Shown here: positions 18,588 through 28,819 of the stretch, one piece after another
Position numbering within the stretch: position 1 is the first letter of the stretch
Layout: each line of letters starts with the position of its first letter
Assembly: GCA_021792405.1 (NCBI GenBank)
Contig: JAJYUU010000002.1
Coordinates: 1 to 64,000 of the forward strand
DNA: 64,000 bases
From: Actinomycetes bacterium
Lineage (GTDB): Bacteria; Actinomycetota; Actinomycetes; Streptosporangiales; Streptosporangiaceae
Direction of reading: 5' to 3'
The notes under the pieces: model-generated
Seen by the model: only the letters and a program-made list of their open reading frames with translations
What the model was told of the DNA's origin: nothing
Databases searched by the model: none
Translations under genes and position numbers: made by a program

Positions 18588-19070
18588 TCAGCCGGAGACT
18601 GGCGTACCTGGCAGCAGCGGAAGCCGGGACGGCGGCTTGATCTCCTCCAGTCGCAAGTAGGTCACCAGCCGCTGACCACCGCGCGCCGCGAGCGTGGCTA
18701 GCACCTGCTGCAGTTCGGCCACGTTCCGGGCCACGACCGTCAGCAGGTAATCCATCTCGCCGGTGACATTGTCCGCCGCGATGATCTGCGGCAGGGTCCT
18801 GACCTGGTCCTCGAACACGCGGGTTGATCGTGGGTCGTGCCGACCCAGCGTGGCACCGACGTACATCTGCAGCGGGAAGCCGACCGCGGTCGCGTCCAGC
18901 CGGGCACTGATGACCTTGATCACCCCCGACGCCTTCAGGCGGCGAACCCGGTTCAAGGTAGCGGCCGGCGAAAGTCCCACCATCCTGGACAACTCGACAT
19001 TAGTTCGGTCAGCGTCTGCCTGCAGCTCCGAGAGTAGCTGTAGATCAATTTCATCAAGTAGAACAGCCAT
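18588..19070 (-). CDS. Lrp/AsnC family regulator
   Basis: LDEIDLQLLSELQADADRTNVELSRMVGLSPAATLNRVRRLKASGVI. Confidence 0.95.
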   Translation of the reverse strand: MAVLLDEIDLQLLSELQADADRTNVELSRMVGLSPAATLNRVRRLKASGVIKVISARLDATAVGFPLQMYVGATLGRHDPRSTRVFEDQVRTLPQIIAADNVTGEMDYLLTVVARNVAELQQVLATLAARGGQRLVTYLRLEEIKPPSRLPLLPGTPVSG

Positions 19071-19139
19071 GATCGCAAATATTATCTCGTTGTCTATTCA
19101 GAATCCCGAATTGAGTGGGCCGCCAGGTGATTCTGGATC

Positions 19140-20366
19140 ATGACTTACAACCGTCGCCTGATCTTCCCGGCCCTGATAGCCGCCGGTGTCCTGTGGGGCA
19201 CTACGGTGCCGCTCTCGAAGGTTGCCCTCGGCTGGCTGCCGCCCGCCTGGCTGGCGTTCGCCAGGTTCGCCGTCGCGGCCGCCATCTTGATGGTGGCGAG
19301 CCGGTCCCGGCTGCGGGCGGCCTGCAGCCCGGCGATCCTGATCAGCGGCGGCCTCGGTTACGGCGGGTCGGTGCTCCTGCAGAACCTGGGCATCCAGCGC
19401 ACCAGCGTGACGCATGCAGCGCTGCTGATAGGTGCCACTCCGGTGCTCGTCGCGGTCATCGCAGCCATGCTCCGGCACAGCGTGGCGCGGCCCCTTGCCT
19501 GGGCTGGCTTCGGCGTGTCACTCGGAGGGGTCGCGGTCATCGCCGGCCGCCAGGGTTCGGGATCGACTCTTGCCGGTGACGGGCTGGTGCTCGCAGCGCA
19601 GCTCATATCGGCCGGGTTCACCGTCTCGCAGGCAAGGCTGCTACGCGGGCGCGATCCCCTCGCGGTGACCGGACTGCAGTTGCTGTCCGCGGCGGTTATG
19701 GTCCTCCCGGTAGCCCTGACCGCGGAGCATCACCTGACCGGACCAGCGAGCCCAGCGGCACTGCTTGCGGTTGTCGGCCTCGTGCTGGCCGGCACCGTAG
19801 GCCCGACAGCGCTGTTCGCCCTCGGCCAGAGCAAGGTCGCCGCCGACGTGGCCGGTGCCTTCCTGAACATCGAGCCACTGGTGGGCGCCGTCCTGGGGGC
19901 GGCCTTCTTCGCTGATCCGATCGGACCGGTTCAGGTCGTCGGTGGCCTCGCCATCGTCGCTGGCATCGGACTGAGCAGTTATCAGGTTGTACGCAGCGAG
20001 CACCGCAGCAGGACCGCCCCGGCGCTGGCAGGTGGGACAGCCGAGGTTGACCTTGCGTGGGCCGCCGCTCACAGTGGCTTGGCTGCCGCTCACAGTGGCC
20101 TGGCTGCCGCTCGCGGGGGCGCGGATAGCGCTGGCGCATCACGACCGGGGCCTGGTGAGGCGCCGAGCGTGGTCAGGCGTACCCGGTTCGCCAGCCGCGG
20201 GGGCGCGAGCCCGAGCCGCGGGGGCGGCAGCCGCGCTGGCACGGCACCTGGACAGCCGTCGGGTACCAGCCGCGGCAGTTACCAGCCTCAGCTCAAAAGA
20301 AAGGCCAGGCCGGCCAAGGGGCGCCGGCCGGGCGGCACGAAGCGCACGAGTACCGGCCGTGGGTGA
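19140..20366 (+). CDS. EamA/DMT-family transporter with extended basic disordered C-terminus
   Basis: Two EamA repeats; divergent from Lrp gene; C-terminal ~100 aa Ala/Gly/Arg/Ser-rich with AAAHSGL repeats. Confidence 0.93.
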   Translation: MTYNRRLIFPALIAAGVLWGTTVPLSKVALGWLPPAWLAFARFAVAAAILMVASRSRLRAACSPAILISGGLGYGGSVLLQNLGIQRTSVTHAALLIGATPVLVAVIAAMLRHSVARPLAWAGFGVSLGGVAVIAGRQGSGSTLAGDGLVLAAQLISAGFTVSQARLLRGRDPLAVTGLQLLSAAVMVLPVALTAEHHLTGPASPAALLAVVGLVLAGTVGPTALFALGQSKVAADVAGAFLNIEPLVGAVLGAAFFADPIGPVQVVGGLAIVAGIGLSSYQVVRSEHRSRTAPALAGGTAEVDLAWAAAHSGLAAAHSGLAAARGGADSAGASRPGPGEAPSVVRRTRFASRGGASPSRGGGSRAGTAPGQPSGTSRGSYQPQLKRKARPAKGRRPGGTKRTSTGRG

Positions 20367-20605
20367 GGGGCCGACGGCGGCGCTCGCGCGCGTCGGGCCG
20401 CCGGCTGATCGGGCGAGCGGACACGTGACGCATGCACATAGCATCCGATCTGGTCGCCGGGAATCTGGCAGATGGGTCGATAAGACCGCTGCTGAGGGTC
20501 ATATCGAGTAACAAGTGCCGCCAGGGGCCGTTGCCGGGCCAGCGTCAGTTGCTGGCAGCACAGCCGGGATTGCGCTCAGCACCGCGATCTACCAGGCTCA
20601 CGGAT

Positions 20606-21802
20606 GTGAGGTCGCTGAAGTCGGTGGGAGTTGTCGGTGCCGGGATCCTGGGCCTTGCAGTCGCCCGGCAGTTGACCGTCCGCTTTCCCGGGGTCGCGGT
20701 AACGGTCATGGAGAAGGAGGGCCGGGTGGCTGCGCATCAAAGCGGCCACAACAGCGGGGTGGTGCACGCGGGTGTGTACTACCCGCCGGGCAGTCTCAAG
20801 GCGTCACTATGCCGCCGCGGCGCCGGCCAGATCCGCGAGTTCTGCCAGCAGCACGGCGTCCGGTTCCGCGAGTTCGGCAAGCTGATCGTGGCTGTCTCAG
20901 AGCAGGAACTGCGCGGTCTCGCCGAGATCGAGCGCCGCGCCACGCTCAACCGCGTGCCCGGCATCCGCCGCCTCGGCCAGGCGGAGATCGCGGAGATTGA
21001 GCCGCACGTCCGCGGTCTGGCAGCGGTCCACTCGCCGTATACCGCGGCGGTCGATTACGTCGCACTGTGCGAGGAACTCGCCCGTGCGGTGCGCTCGTCC
21101 GGCGGCGAGGTGCTGCTGAGCACGCGGGTAACCGGCGTGCGCGAGACCGCGTCCGCGGTGCGGGTGAGTTCGGCCGCCGCAGCCCGGGATTTCGATTACC
21201 TGATCGTCTGCGCAGGGCTCAACGGCGACCACTTCGCCGCGATCCTTGGCCGACCCGGCGACCTGCGCATCGTTCCGTTCCGCGGTGAGTACTACGAGCT
21301 GCAGCCGGACGCCCGGCAACAGGTCCGTGGAATGGTCTACCCGGTGCCCGACCCGCGCTACCCGTTCCTTGGCGTGCATCTGACCCGCCAAGTCGACGAC
21401 ACCGTCCATGTCGGACCGAACGCGGTCCTGGCGCTCGCGCTCGAGGGCTACCGCTGGACGAACGTCAGCGTGCGCGAGCTCGCGCAGCTTGCCTGGTGGC
21501 CAGGTACCTGGCAACTCGCCCGGCGGCACTGGCGCAGTGGCCTCAGCGAAGTCGCCGGCTCGCTGTCCAAGCGCCGTTACCTGACGACGGCCAGGGCCTA
21601 CCTGCCCGATCTCGGGCTCGACGACCTGGTCCGGTCGAAGTCGGGAGTCCGCGCCCAGGCGGTGCGCCGCGATGGCAGCCTGGAAGACGACTTCGTGCTG
21701 CAGTCCGAAGGCCGCGTGCTCCTTGTCCGCAATGCCCCGTCCCCGGCTGCGACGGCGAGCCTGGCCATTGCCGAGCACGTGATCTCAGGGCTCGGGGCCT
21801 AG
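20606..21802 (+). CDS. lhgO: L-2-hydroxyglutarate oxidase-like FAD-dependent oxidoreductase
   Basis: VGVVGAGILGLAVARQL, HQSGHNSGVVHAGVYYPPGSLKA; start tentative. Confidence 0.88.
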   Translation: MRSLKSVGVVGAGILGLAVARQLTVRFPGVAVTVMEKEGRVAAHQSGHNSGVVHAGVYYPPGSLKASLCRRGAGQIREFCQQHGVRFREFGKLIVAVSEQELRGLAEIERRATLNRVPGIRRLGQAEIAEIEPHVRGLAAVHSPYTAAVDYVALCEELARAVRSSGGEVLLSTRVTGVRETASAVRVSSAAAARDFDYLIVCAGLNGDHFAAILGRPGDLRIVPFRGEYYELQPDARQQVRGMVYPVPDPRYPFLGVHLTRQVDDTVHVGPNAVLALALEGYRWTNVSVRELAQLAWWPGTWQLARRHWRSGLSEVAGSLSKRRYLTTARAYLPDLGLDDLVRSKSGVRAQAVRRDGSLEDDFVLQSEGRVLLVRNAPSPAATASLAIAEHVISGLGA

Positions 21803-21875
21803 CCGCGGCCTTGCCCCATCCTGCCGTGCTGGGGTATCGCAGAACTGTTCCCAGTATCTGCGGACGGCCAAGGGA

Positions 21876-24458
21876 TCAGGCGCCGACTTGCACGGTGGCA
21901 GCGAGCAACAGGTCCCGCGAGGACCTGCCGATATGGACGGTGTACTCGCACTCCGGCGTCATCCAGGTAGCCAGCTCCTCGCTGTACCGGGCGAAGAGCC
22001 TGGCCGGAATCGTCAGGCGAACCTGGACCGACTCGCCTGGAGCGGCTCGTGTCACGGCAAACCCGGCCAGCACCCGTACTGGCCAGGGGGACCTTGCCGG
22101 CGCGGCCGGCGCAGCCAGGTAAGCCTGTACCACTTCCTTACCAGGCCGGGTGCCGGTGTTGGCAATGGTCACGGTGACCTCGAGGTCCTCGCCTGCGGCC
22201 AGCTGCCGGGCGCAGGTGATCGACTCGTAGCTCCAGTCCGTGTAGCCCAGGCCGTGGCCGAACGGGTATTCCGGCGCGACGCCCGCGGCGTCGTACCCGC
22301 GGTAGCCGATCAGCGGCCCTTCCGAATAGCTGAGCGTGCCATCGGCAGCGGGGACAGCATGCAGTACCGGGCTGTCCGACTCCGCGGCCGGAAGGGTCAC
22401 CGGTAGCCTGCCGCCAGGTTCGGTGCGTCCGAGCAGCACATCTGCCAGCGCCGCGCCAAAGGCCTGTCCGGGCAGCCAGGCGAGCAGGACCGCTGCCGCC
22501 CCCGCGGCCCACGGCATCAGGACCGGAGTCCCGGAGTTCACCACGACTAGGGTGTTGCTGTTGACTGCCGTGACCCGGCTGATGAGCTCGTCCTGGCGGC
22601 CAGGCAAGGCGAGCGTCGACCGGTCGAAGCCTTCGCTCTCGGTCAGTTCCGCGGAGCCGACGACGACGATCGCGACGTCGGCCGACTCGGCGGCCGCCAC
22701 CGCCGCCGCCAGCAAGTTGTCGTCGTCGGCCGCCGGGACGATGCCGAGCCGGACGGCGAGCGGGCCGGCTCCGTCCGCGGCTGGCCTGAACTCCAGGCGC
22801 AGCCGTGTCTGTGTCCCGGCCTCCAGCCAGAGTGCCGCCCGCAGCTCGCCCGGCCTGGTCATGGCCTCGACCGGATCGCCAGGGACGTCAGTCTCGCCGT
22901 CGATGACAATGACCCCGTCCGCGACCAGCTGCAGCCCGCCGACTCCGGCGGCGCCGAACATGTAGTTTCCGGATGTGCTGGCCCGGAATGTACCTGTCAG
23001 CGCAATCAGGCCTGGCTCGCCCCAGCCGATGCCCTTCGGGACACCATCCCACCAGGCCAGGTTCGTCGACGACCGGTGCTCGCCGGCGATGATCGACCCG
23101 TCCCGGTCGATGAATTCCAGCCGGACACCCGGCTCTCCGGTGACCGGGTCGTGCAGCGAGCCGGCCGGTGGCTCCGGCACCGAGTGCCAGGTTCGGCAGC
23201 CGGCGGCCGTGCGAACAGCGGCCTGCCCGGCCAATGCGGCGCCGATGGCCTCGGCCGGGACCGCTACGGACACCGGAATCACGCCGGCGCTGCCGCCGCC
23301 CTGGATGACGGGATAGAGCGCGTTGGGGCCGATGATGGCCACGCTGGAGACTGCGCTGATGTCGAGGGGCAGAGCATTATCACGGTTGCGCAGCAGCACG
23401 AAGGATGCCGCGGCGGCCTCCCGCAGCAGGCTGTCATCGACGAGCGCGGGGGCAGCGTGATTGCCGCAGGCTGCCGCGGCGGCCGGTCCGTAGCGGGACG
23501 GTACTGCGGCGGCCGGCCCGTTGTCCGGGCCACCAAGCGCGCCGACCCGGCGGGCCAGCCGGAGGAGCCTGACCACCTTGTCGTCGATCACGTCCTCGCT
23601 GATGGATCCGTCGGCGACCGCGCCGAGCAGCAGTTCGCCCCAGGGCCCGTCCGGTCCGGGCATCGATAGGTCGAGAGTCGCGAGCGCGGTCGCCTGCGTG
23701 CTGCGTGCGGCGTCCCAGTCCGAGGTAACGACTCCGTCGAAGCCCCACTCTTTCTTGAGCACGTCGCGCAACAGGCGGACGCTCTCGGTCATCCCAGTGC
23801 CGTTCACCTTGTTATAAGCGGCCATCACGAGCCAGGCACCAGCCTCGCGCACGCATGCCTCGAACGGCATGAGGTAGAGCTCTCGCAGCACGCTCTCGCT
23901 GATCCGGACGTCATATGTTCGTCGCCCGGTCTCGGTGTCATTCGCCACGAAATGCTTGACGGTAGCCGCCACGCCGGCGGACTGGACGCCGCGCACGTAA
24001 CTCGCCGCCAGCACCGCCGTGAGCACGGGATCTTCGCCGAAAAACTCGAAACCGCGGCCGCCGAGCGGGGAGCGCAACAGGTTTACTGTTGGCGCCAGCA
24101 GCACGTCGACACCCTTGCTCCGGGCCTCGGCGCCGAGTGCTGCTGCCAGCCGGTAGACGAGCTCTTGATCCCAGGTCGCGCCGAGGGCAGACGGGCAGGG
24201 CAGGCATGCCGACGGCTTGCGCTCGTCCTTCGTGGTGCCCCGCACGCCCGCTGGGCCGTCCGAGGTGACCATGGAGCGCAGCCCGATGGCCGGACAAGCA
24301 TAAGTTCGCCAGCTGTCGGCGCCTGTCAGCAGCTGTACCTTCTCGGCTAGTGAGAGTCTCGCGACGAGGCTGCGCTCGCTAGCGCCGCCCCCGGTTGGTG
24401 GCAGGAAGGCAGGCTCGGTGTCACCGAACATGCGGGTTGTCAGTGGCTGGCTGGTCAT
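21876..24458 (-). CDS. Glycoside hydrolase family 3 beta-glucosidase with PA14-like insert
   Basis: FVANDTETGRRTYDVRISE, GFDGVVTSDWDA (nucleophile Asp), C-terminal Fn3-like domain. Confidence 0.95.
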   Translation of the reverse strand: MTSQPLTTRMFGDTEPAFLPPTGGGASERSLVARLSLAEKVQLLTGADSWRTYACPAIGLRSMVTSDGPAGVRGTTKDERKPSACLPCPSALGATWDQELVYRLAAALGAEARSKGVDVLLAPTVNLLRSPLGGRGFEFFGEDPVLTAVLAASYVRGVQSAGVAATVKHFVANDTETGRRTYDVRISESVLRELYLMPFEACVREAGAWLVMAAYNKVNGTGMTESVRLLRDVLKKEWGFDGVVTSDWDAARSTQATALATLDLSMPGPDGPWGELLLGAVADGSISEDVIDDKVVRLLRLARRVGALGGPDNGPAAAVPSRYGPAAAAACGNHAAPALVDDSLLREAAAASFVLLRNRDNALPLDISAVSSVAIIGPNALYPVIQGGGSAGVIPVSVAVPAEAIGAALAGQAAVRTAAGCRTWHSVPEPPAGSLHDPVTGEPGVRLEFIDRDGSIIAGEHRSSTNLAWWDGVPKGIGWGEPGLIALTGTFRASTSGNYMFGAAGVGGLQLVADGVIVIDGETDVPGDPVEAMTRPGELRAALWLEAGTQTRLRLEFRPAADGAGPLAVRLGIVPAADDDNLLAAAVAAAESADVAIVVVGSAELTESEGFDRSTLALPGRQDELISRVTAVNSNTLVVVNSGTPVLMPWAAGAAAVLLAWLPGQAFGAALADVLLGRTEPGGRLPVTLPAAESDSPVLHAVPAADGTLSYSEGPLIGYRGYDAAGVAPEYPFGHGLGYTDWSYESITCARQLAAGEDLEVTVTIANTGTRPGKEVVQAYLAAPAAPARSPWPVRVLAGFAVTRAAPGESVQVRLTIPARLFARYSEELATWMTPECEYTVHIGRSSRDLLLAATVQVGA

Positions 24459-24572
24459 GAGGCATCTGGTCCCTGGCTGAACGTGATTTCCGGGCGCTGG
24501 CCGCCTGCCCGGCCGGGAGTCCGGCCGGGCAGGCAGCGCCCGTGAGGGATGTCGTAGTGGTCGGGGCAGCGC

Positions 24573-26267
24573 TCAGGAAACTGGCTTGAGCTGCTGGATC
24601 ACGGCGAGCATCTCCGGGATGTTCGGACCTGGGTCCATGTACGGGTTGGCCTTGCTGGGCCAGCCGGTGTAGTCGCGAGTGGAGAACTCCGCCCACGACG
24701 CGCCCTGAAGCAGCGGCGCCACCGGGACCTGGGTGGACTCGATGTTCGCCAGCGTCGCAATCGCGGCGCTGAGCTCAGCGGGGGTGGTGGCGGCCTGGTA
24801 GGCGTTGAGCGCGGCCTGTGCCGCCGGGTCGTTAAACCGGCCGTAGTCGGCGCCAGCGGTCTTGCCGATCGGTGCCGACAGCGTGTAGTTCATCCAGTTG
24901 TTGTAGGTGAAGTACGGGGTGAGCCCCTGGGCTCCCCAGTGGATGGCGGTGTCGAAGTTGCCGCTCCCGAGCTGCTGCGCCCAGACGGTGCCGCCGTTGC
25001 TACCCGGAACGCCATCGACCGAGGCGTTGAAGCCCGCCGCGTTCAGCTGCTTCACGAGCAGCTGCGCGTCGGCGTAGTAGTCGCTGTAGGCGACTGGCAC
25101 CGAGATGCTGAACGTGATCTGCTTCCCGGCCTTCTCCCACTTGCCGCCGGTCAGCTTGTACCCGTCGGCGGTCAGGATGGAGCTGACCTTGGACTGGTCG
25201 CCGGCCGCCGGGAGGTTGCCGGCGAGCGAGGACGGCAGGAAGCTGTTCTGGGCAGGCAGGATCATCCCGGCCGTGCTGGTTGCGGGCGGCTCGTTGTTGG
25301 ACTCGCCGTCCGTCGACAGCTGCTGGCGGTTGATGGCGTAACTGATCGCCTGGCGCACGGCCGGGTCGTTCAGCGGTGCCTTGGTGACGTTGAACCACAG
25401 GCCGACGACGTTGTTGTCACTGAAGTACGGCGCTGATGCGGTCCAGGTCTTGTTGTCAGAGCTCTTGGACAGGTAGTTCTGCGGGACACCGAAGATCGAG
25501 ATCCCGCACCAGTCGATCGTGCCGTCTGAGCAAGGCGGCAGCAGGTTGGCGTTGCCGGCGTACGCGGGGAAGCTGAGCTCCGGCACGTGCAGGCTGGCCT
25601 TGGCGTAGTAGTCAGGGTTGACCTTCATGGTGTAGCCCGTCGAGCTGAAGCGGTCGAGCACGTACGGGCCGGTGCCGACGGGGTTGGCGTCGGGATAGGT
25701 CACCGGGTTGGAGACGCTCTGCCAGATGTGCTCGGGCACGATGGGCGTCTGCAAGATGTAGTAAGCGCTGGCCAGCTCCGGCTGCGCGAAGGTCAGCACG
25801 GTCGTCGTGGAATTCGTCGTGGTCACGCTGGCGGGGATCGGGATCGACCAGTTGGCGTTCAGCGCTGGGTTGGTCTTGATCAGGTTGAACGTGAACGCGA
25901 CGTCGCTTGAGCTAAACGCTTTGCCGTCGCTCCACTTCACGCCTGATCTGGTGGTGATCGTGAGCGTCCTGCCGCCGTTCGACCATACGGCGCCGGTGGC
26001 CAGCTCGTGCACCGGCTGCTCGCCGGTGTTCTGGGTGTTGTACACCATCAGCGGCTCGTCGTACAGGTTCACTGAGTGCGTCAGGTATCCGGTCGACGTT
26101 GGCAGGAACGGGTTGAAGTTGTCGGTCATCGGTGAGAGTGCCGTCGTGACGATCGACAGCGGCTTGCCCGAACTGTTGCTGGATGAGCTCGGCGAGGAGC
26201 CACAGGCTGCGATCCCCAGTCCGAGGACCGCAGCCGCAGCTACGCTGCCTGCGATTTTGCGATTCAT
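24573..26267 (-). CDS. Family 5 (Opp/Dpp-type) extracellular solute-binding lipoprotein
   Basis: Lipobox LGIAAC; GRTLTITTRSGVKWSDGKAFSSSDVAFTFNLIK. Confidence 0.95.
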   Translation of the reverse strand: MNRKIAGSVAAAAVLGLGIAACGSSPSSSSNSSGKPLSIVTTALSPMTDNFNPFLPTSTGYLTHSVNLYDEPLMVYNTQNTGEQPVHELATGAVWSNGGRTLTITTRSGVKWSDGKAFSSSDVAFTFNLIKTNPALNANWSIPIPASVTTTNSTTTVLTFAQPELASAYYILQTPIVPEHIWQSVSNPVTYPDANPVGTGPYVLDRFSSTGYTMKVNPDYYAKASLHVPELSFPAYAGNANLLPPCSDGTIDWCGISIFGVPQNYLSKSSDNKTWTASAPYFSDNNVVGLWFNVTKAPLNDPAVRQAISYAINRQQLSTDGESNNEPPATSTAGMILPAQNSFLPSSLAGNLPAAGDQSKVSSILTADGYKLTGGKWEKAGKQITFSISVPVAYSDYYADAQLLVKQLNAAGFNASVDGVPGSNGGTVWAQQLGSGNFDTAIHWGAQGLTPYFTYNNWMNYTLSAPIGKTAGADYGRFNDPAAQAALNAYQAATTPAELSAAIATLANIESTQVPVAPLLQGASWAEFSTRDYTGWPSKANPYMDPGPNIPEMLAVIQQLKPVS

Positions 26268-26456
26268 TTGCCTCTAGACTCCAAAGAGTGCCCGGCCGGC
26301 TGTGCGTCGGCCTGTCGTGATGTGACCGTGTCGGGGTCTGTTCTCGTCGCGGCGCTGGCCGGCCGGGTCGGGATGTGCCTGGGGTGCCCCAGAGCTTCCG
26401 CGGACCTGCTGGCCCGGCGCGCCGGTGATGTCAGAGATCGGTTCGGTTAGGGCTCA

Positions 26457-27662
26457 TCACTCGTCAGTACTCATCACCTCTCCTCGGTCGGTGTCAGGCG
26501 TGTCCTCGCCGACACCGGGAACCGTTGGCCGCCGCCCCGGCAGAGCCGGAACGCGGGAGGTCGCCTCGCCGGCCGATGTCGTGGCGGGAACGGGCTTCGT
26601 GCCCTGACCGTGCGCAGCGGACGACTCATTGCCTTCGCCGAGCAGCCAGCACGCGCTTTCGTGCCCGTTCCCGGCAGGAAACGCCGGCGGCGCCTGTTCG
26701 GCGCAGATGGCCATGGCGTAGGGGCACCGCAGCCTGAAGCGGCAGCCCGACGGCGGAGCCACCGCGCTGCGCGGCGCGCCTGCGCCGCGCAGCGCGACCG
26801 GCGTGACCCGCTGCGGATCCGGCGCCGCGCTGAGCAGCAGCTGCGTATAGGGATGCGCGGGCGCGTCAGTGACCTCGACGGCTGGCCCGGACTCCACCAC
26901 CTGGCCCGCGTACATGACCACGATCCGGTCGGCCAGGTATCTTGCCGACGCGATGTCGTGGGTGATGTACAAGATGGCCAGCTCGTCACGATCCCGCAGA
27001 TCGGCGAGCAGGTTCAGGACGCCAAGGCGGATCGATACGTCGAGCATCGAGACCGGCTCGTCGGCCACCAGCACCCGTGGCTGCACGGCCAGAGCGCGGG
27101 CGATCGCGACGCGCTGCCGCTGGCCGCCGGACAGCTCGTGCGGGTACTTGTGCACGAACAGGTCGGCCGGAGTCAGCGCGACCCGATCGAGCACGGTCGC
27201 GATCTTGGCGTCGAGGTCCGCGGCTGAGCCGGCCATCCCGTGTACCTTGAACGGGCGGCTCAGGTGGTAGTGCACATCGTGGATCGGGTTCAGCGACGCG
27301 AACGGATCCTGCAGCACCATCTGCACGGTCTTGGCGTAGTCGAGGTGCCGCCGCTGGCTGCGCGGCACCGCGCGGCCGTGCAGCAGCAACTCGCCCGAGG
27401 TCGGCGTGATCAGCCTGGACATCAGCCGGGCGAGTGTGGACTTGCCCGACCCGCTCTCGCCGACAACCGCCGTCACCGATCCGGCGGTCAGCGCGAGCGA
27501 TACATCGTCGACGGCGTGCACTACCGGCGCTGGCCGGCCGGCCCGCGCCAGGCGCCGGCCGGCGCCGGGCACGCGGCCGTGCACCGGAAAGTGCTTGGTG
27601 AGGCTGCGCGCTTCCAGCACTGCCGTGGTCGTGCCGGGCGCTGCCAGCATCGGTGCAGTCAT
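26457..27662 (-). CDS. Opp/Dpp-type ABC transporter ATP-binding protein
   Basis: Walker A GESGSGKST, LSGGQRQRVAIARAL, C-terminal oligopeptide-type domain. Confidence 0.96.
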   Translation of the reverse strand: MTAPMLAAPGTTTAVLEARSLTKHFPVHGRVPGAGRRLARAGRPAPVVHAVDDVSLALTAGSVTAVVGESGSGKSTLARLMSRLITPTSGELLLHGRAVPRSQRRHLDYAKTVQMVLQDPFASLNPIHDVHYHLSRPFKVHGMAGSAADLDAKIATVLDRVALTPADLFVHKYPHELSGGQRQRVAIARALAVQPRVLVADEPVSMLDVSIRLGVLNLLADLRDRDELAILYITHDIASARYLADRIVVMYAGQVVESGPAVEVTDAPAHPYTQLLLSAAPDPQRVTPVALRGAGAPRSAVAPPSGCRFRLRCPYAMAICAEQAPPAFPAGNGHESACWLLGEGNESSAAHGQGTKPVPATTSAGEATSRVPALPGRRPTVPGVGEDTPDTDRGEVMSTDE

Positions 27663-28819
27663 GCCGAGCTCCCTTGCTGGACTTGCTCTTCGGCGACCGT
27701 GGCCCGCGCAGCTACTGCGGCCGGCTGGCCTGCGCCGGGCCTTTCCCAGCTCGACTGGCTTGTGCTGCCGCTCGCCGCTGGCGTCGTCAGGTCCGGCTCA
27801 GGGGCCGCCAGATCGGCCGGAACGGGCGTATCGCCGTGCTGCAGCCAGCATGCGACCAGGCGTCCTTCGCTGGCACCGACGATCTCCAGCGGCGGAGCCT
27901 GCTGCGCGCACCGGTCGAAGGCAAACCGGCAGCGCGGATGGAACACGCAGCCAGATGGCAGCGCCCGCAAGTCAGGCGGCGAGCCAGGGATGCCGGTCAT
28001 CGGCGCACGCGGACCGTGCAGCGGCGGGAACGAGCTCAGCAGGCCGAGCGTGTAGGGATGGCGCGGCGCGTTGAACAGTGCGCTCGCCGCCGCGCGTTCG
28101 ACCAGGGAACCCGCGTACATCACCGCGATGGCGTCCGCAATCTCGATGAGCAGCGACAGGTCGTGCGTGATGAACAAGACGGCGAACCCGAACTGGTCCC
28201 GCAGGTCCTTCAGCTCTTCCAGGATTTCCCGCTGGGTGACTACGTCGAGCGCGGTGGTTGGCTCATCCATGATGACGACCTGCGGCCGCAGTGCCAGCGC
28301 CATCGCGATCATCACGCGCTGCCGCATGCCGCCGGATAGTTCGTGCGGATGGCTGTTCAGCCGGTCGCTGCTGATTCCGACCATTTCCAGCAGCTCGACA
28401 GCACGAGCCTGGCGCTGGCGCCGTGACATCCGGGGTGAGTGCGCTGCCAGCGCGTCGGTGAGCTGGGTGCGGATCGTCATCACCGGGTTGAGCGCGTTCA
28501 TCGCGCTCTGCAGCACCAGGGACACCTGCGACCAGCGAAGTACCCGCAAGCTCGGGTAGTCGGCCGCCAGCAGGTCGACTGATGGACCGTCCGCGGGGTA
28601 GAAACGCACCTCACCGCCGGTGATCACGCCCGGTGCCCGCAGCAGCCGGGTAGCGGCCATCACCAGGGTGGACTTGCCGCTGCCACTCTCGCCGGCCAGG
28701 CCGAGAACCTCGCCGCGGTGCAGGACCAGGTCAGCGCCTGCGACGGCGTGCACGGCATCGGGCCCGGTCCCGTAGTCCACGCACAGGCCGCGAATCTCCA
28801 GCAGCCGCTCGCCGATCAT
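27659..28819 (-). CDS. Opp/Dpp-type ABC transporter ATP-binding protein
   Basis: GESGSGKST, LSGGMRQRVMIAMALALRPQVVIMDEPTTALD. Confidence 0.96.
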   Translation of the reverse strand: MIGERLLEIRGLCVDYGTGPDAVHAVAGADLVLHRGEVLGLAGESGSGKSTLVMAATRLLRAPGVITGGEVRFYPADGPSVDLLAADYPSLRVLRWSQVSLVLQSAMNALNPVMTIRTQLTDALAAHSPRMSRRQRQARAVELLEMVGISSDRLNSHPHELSGGMRQRVMIAMALALRPQVVIMDEPTTALDVVTQREILEELKDLRDQFGFAVLFITHDLSLLIEIADAIAVMYAGSLVERAAASALFNAPRHPYTLGLLSSFPPLHGPRAPMTGIPGSPPDLRALPSGCVFHPRCRFAFDRCAQQAPPLEIVGASEGRLVACWLQHGDTPVPADLAAPEPDLTTPAASGSTSQSSWERPGAGQPAAVAARATVAEEQVQQGSSA

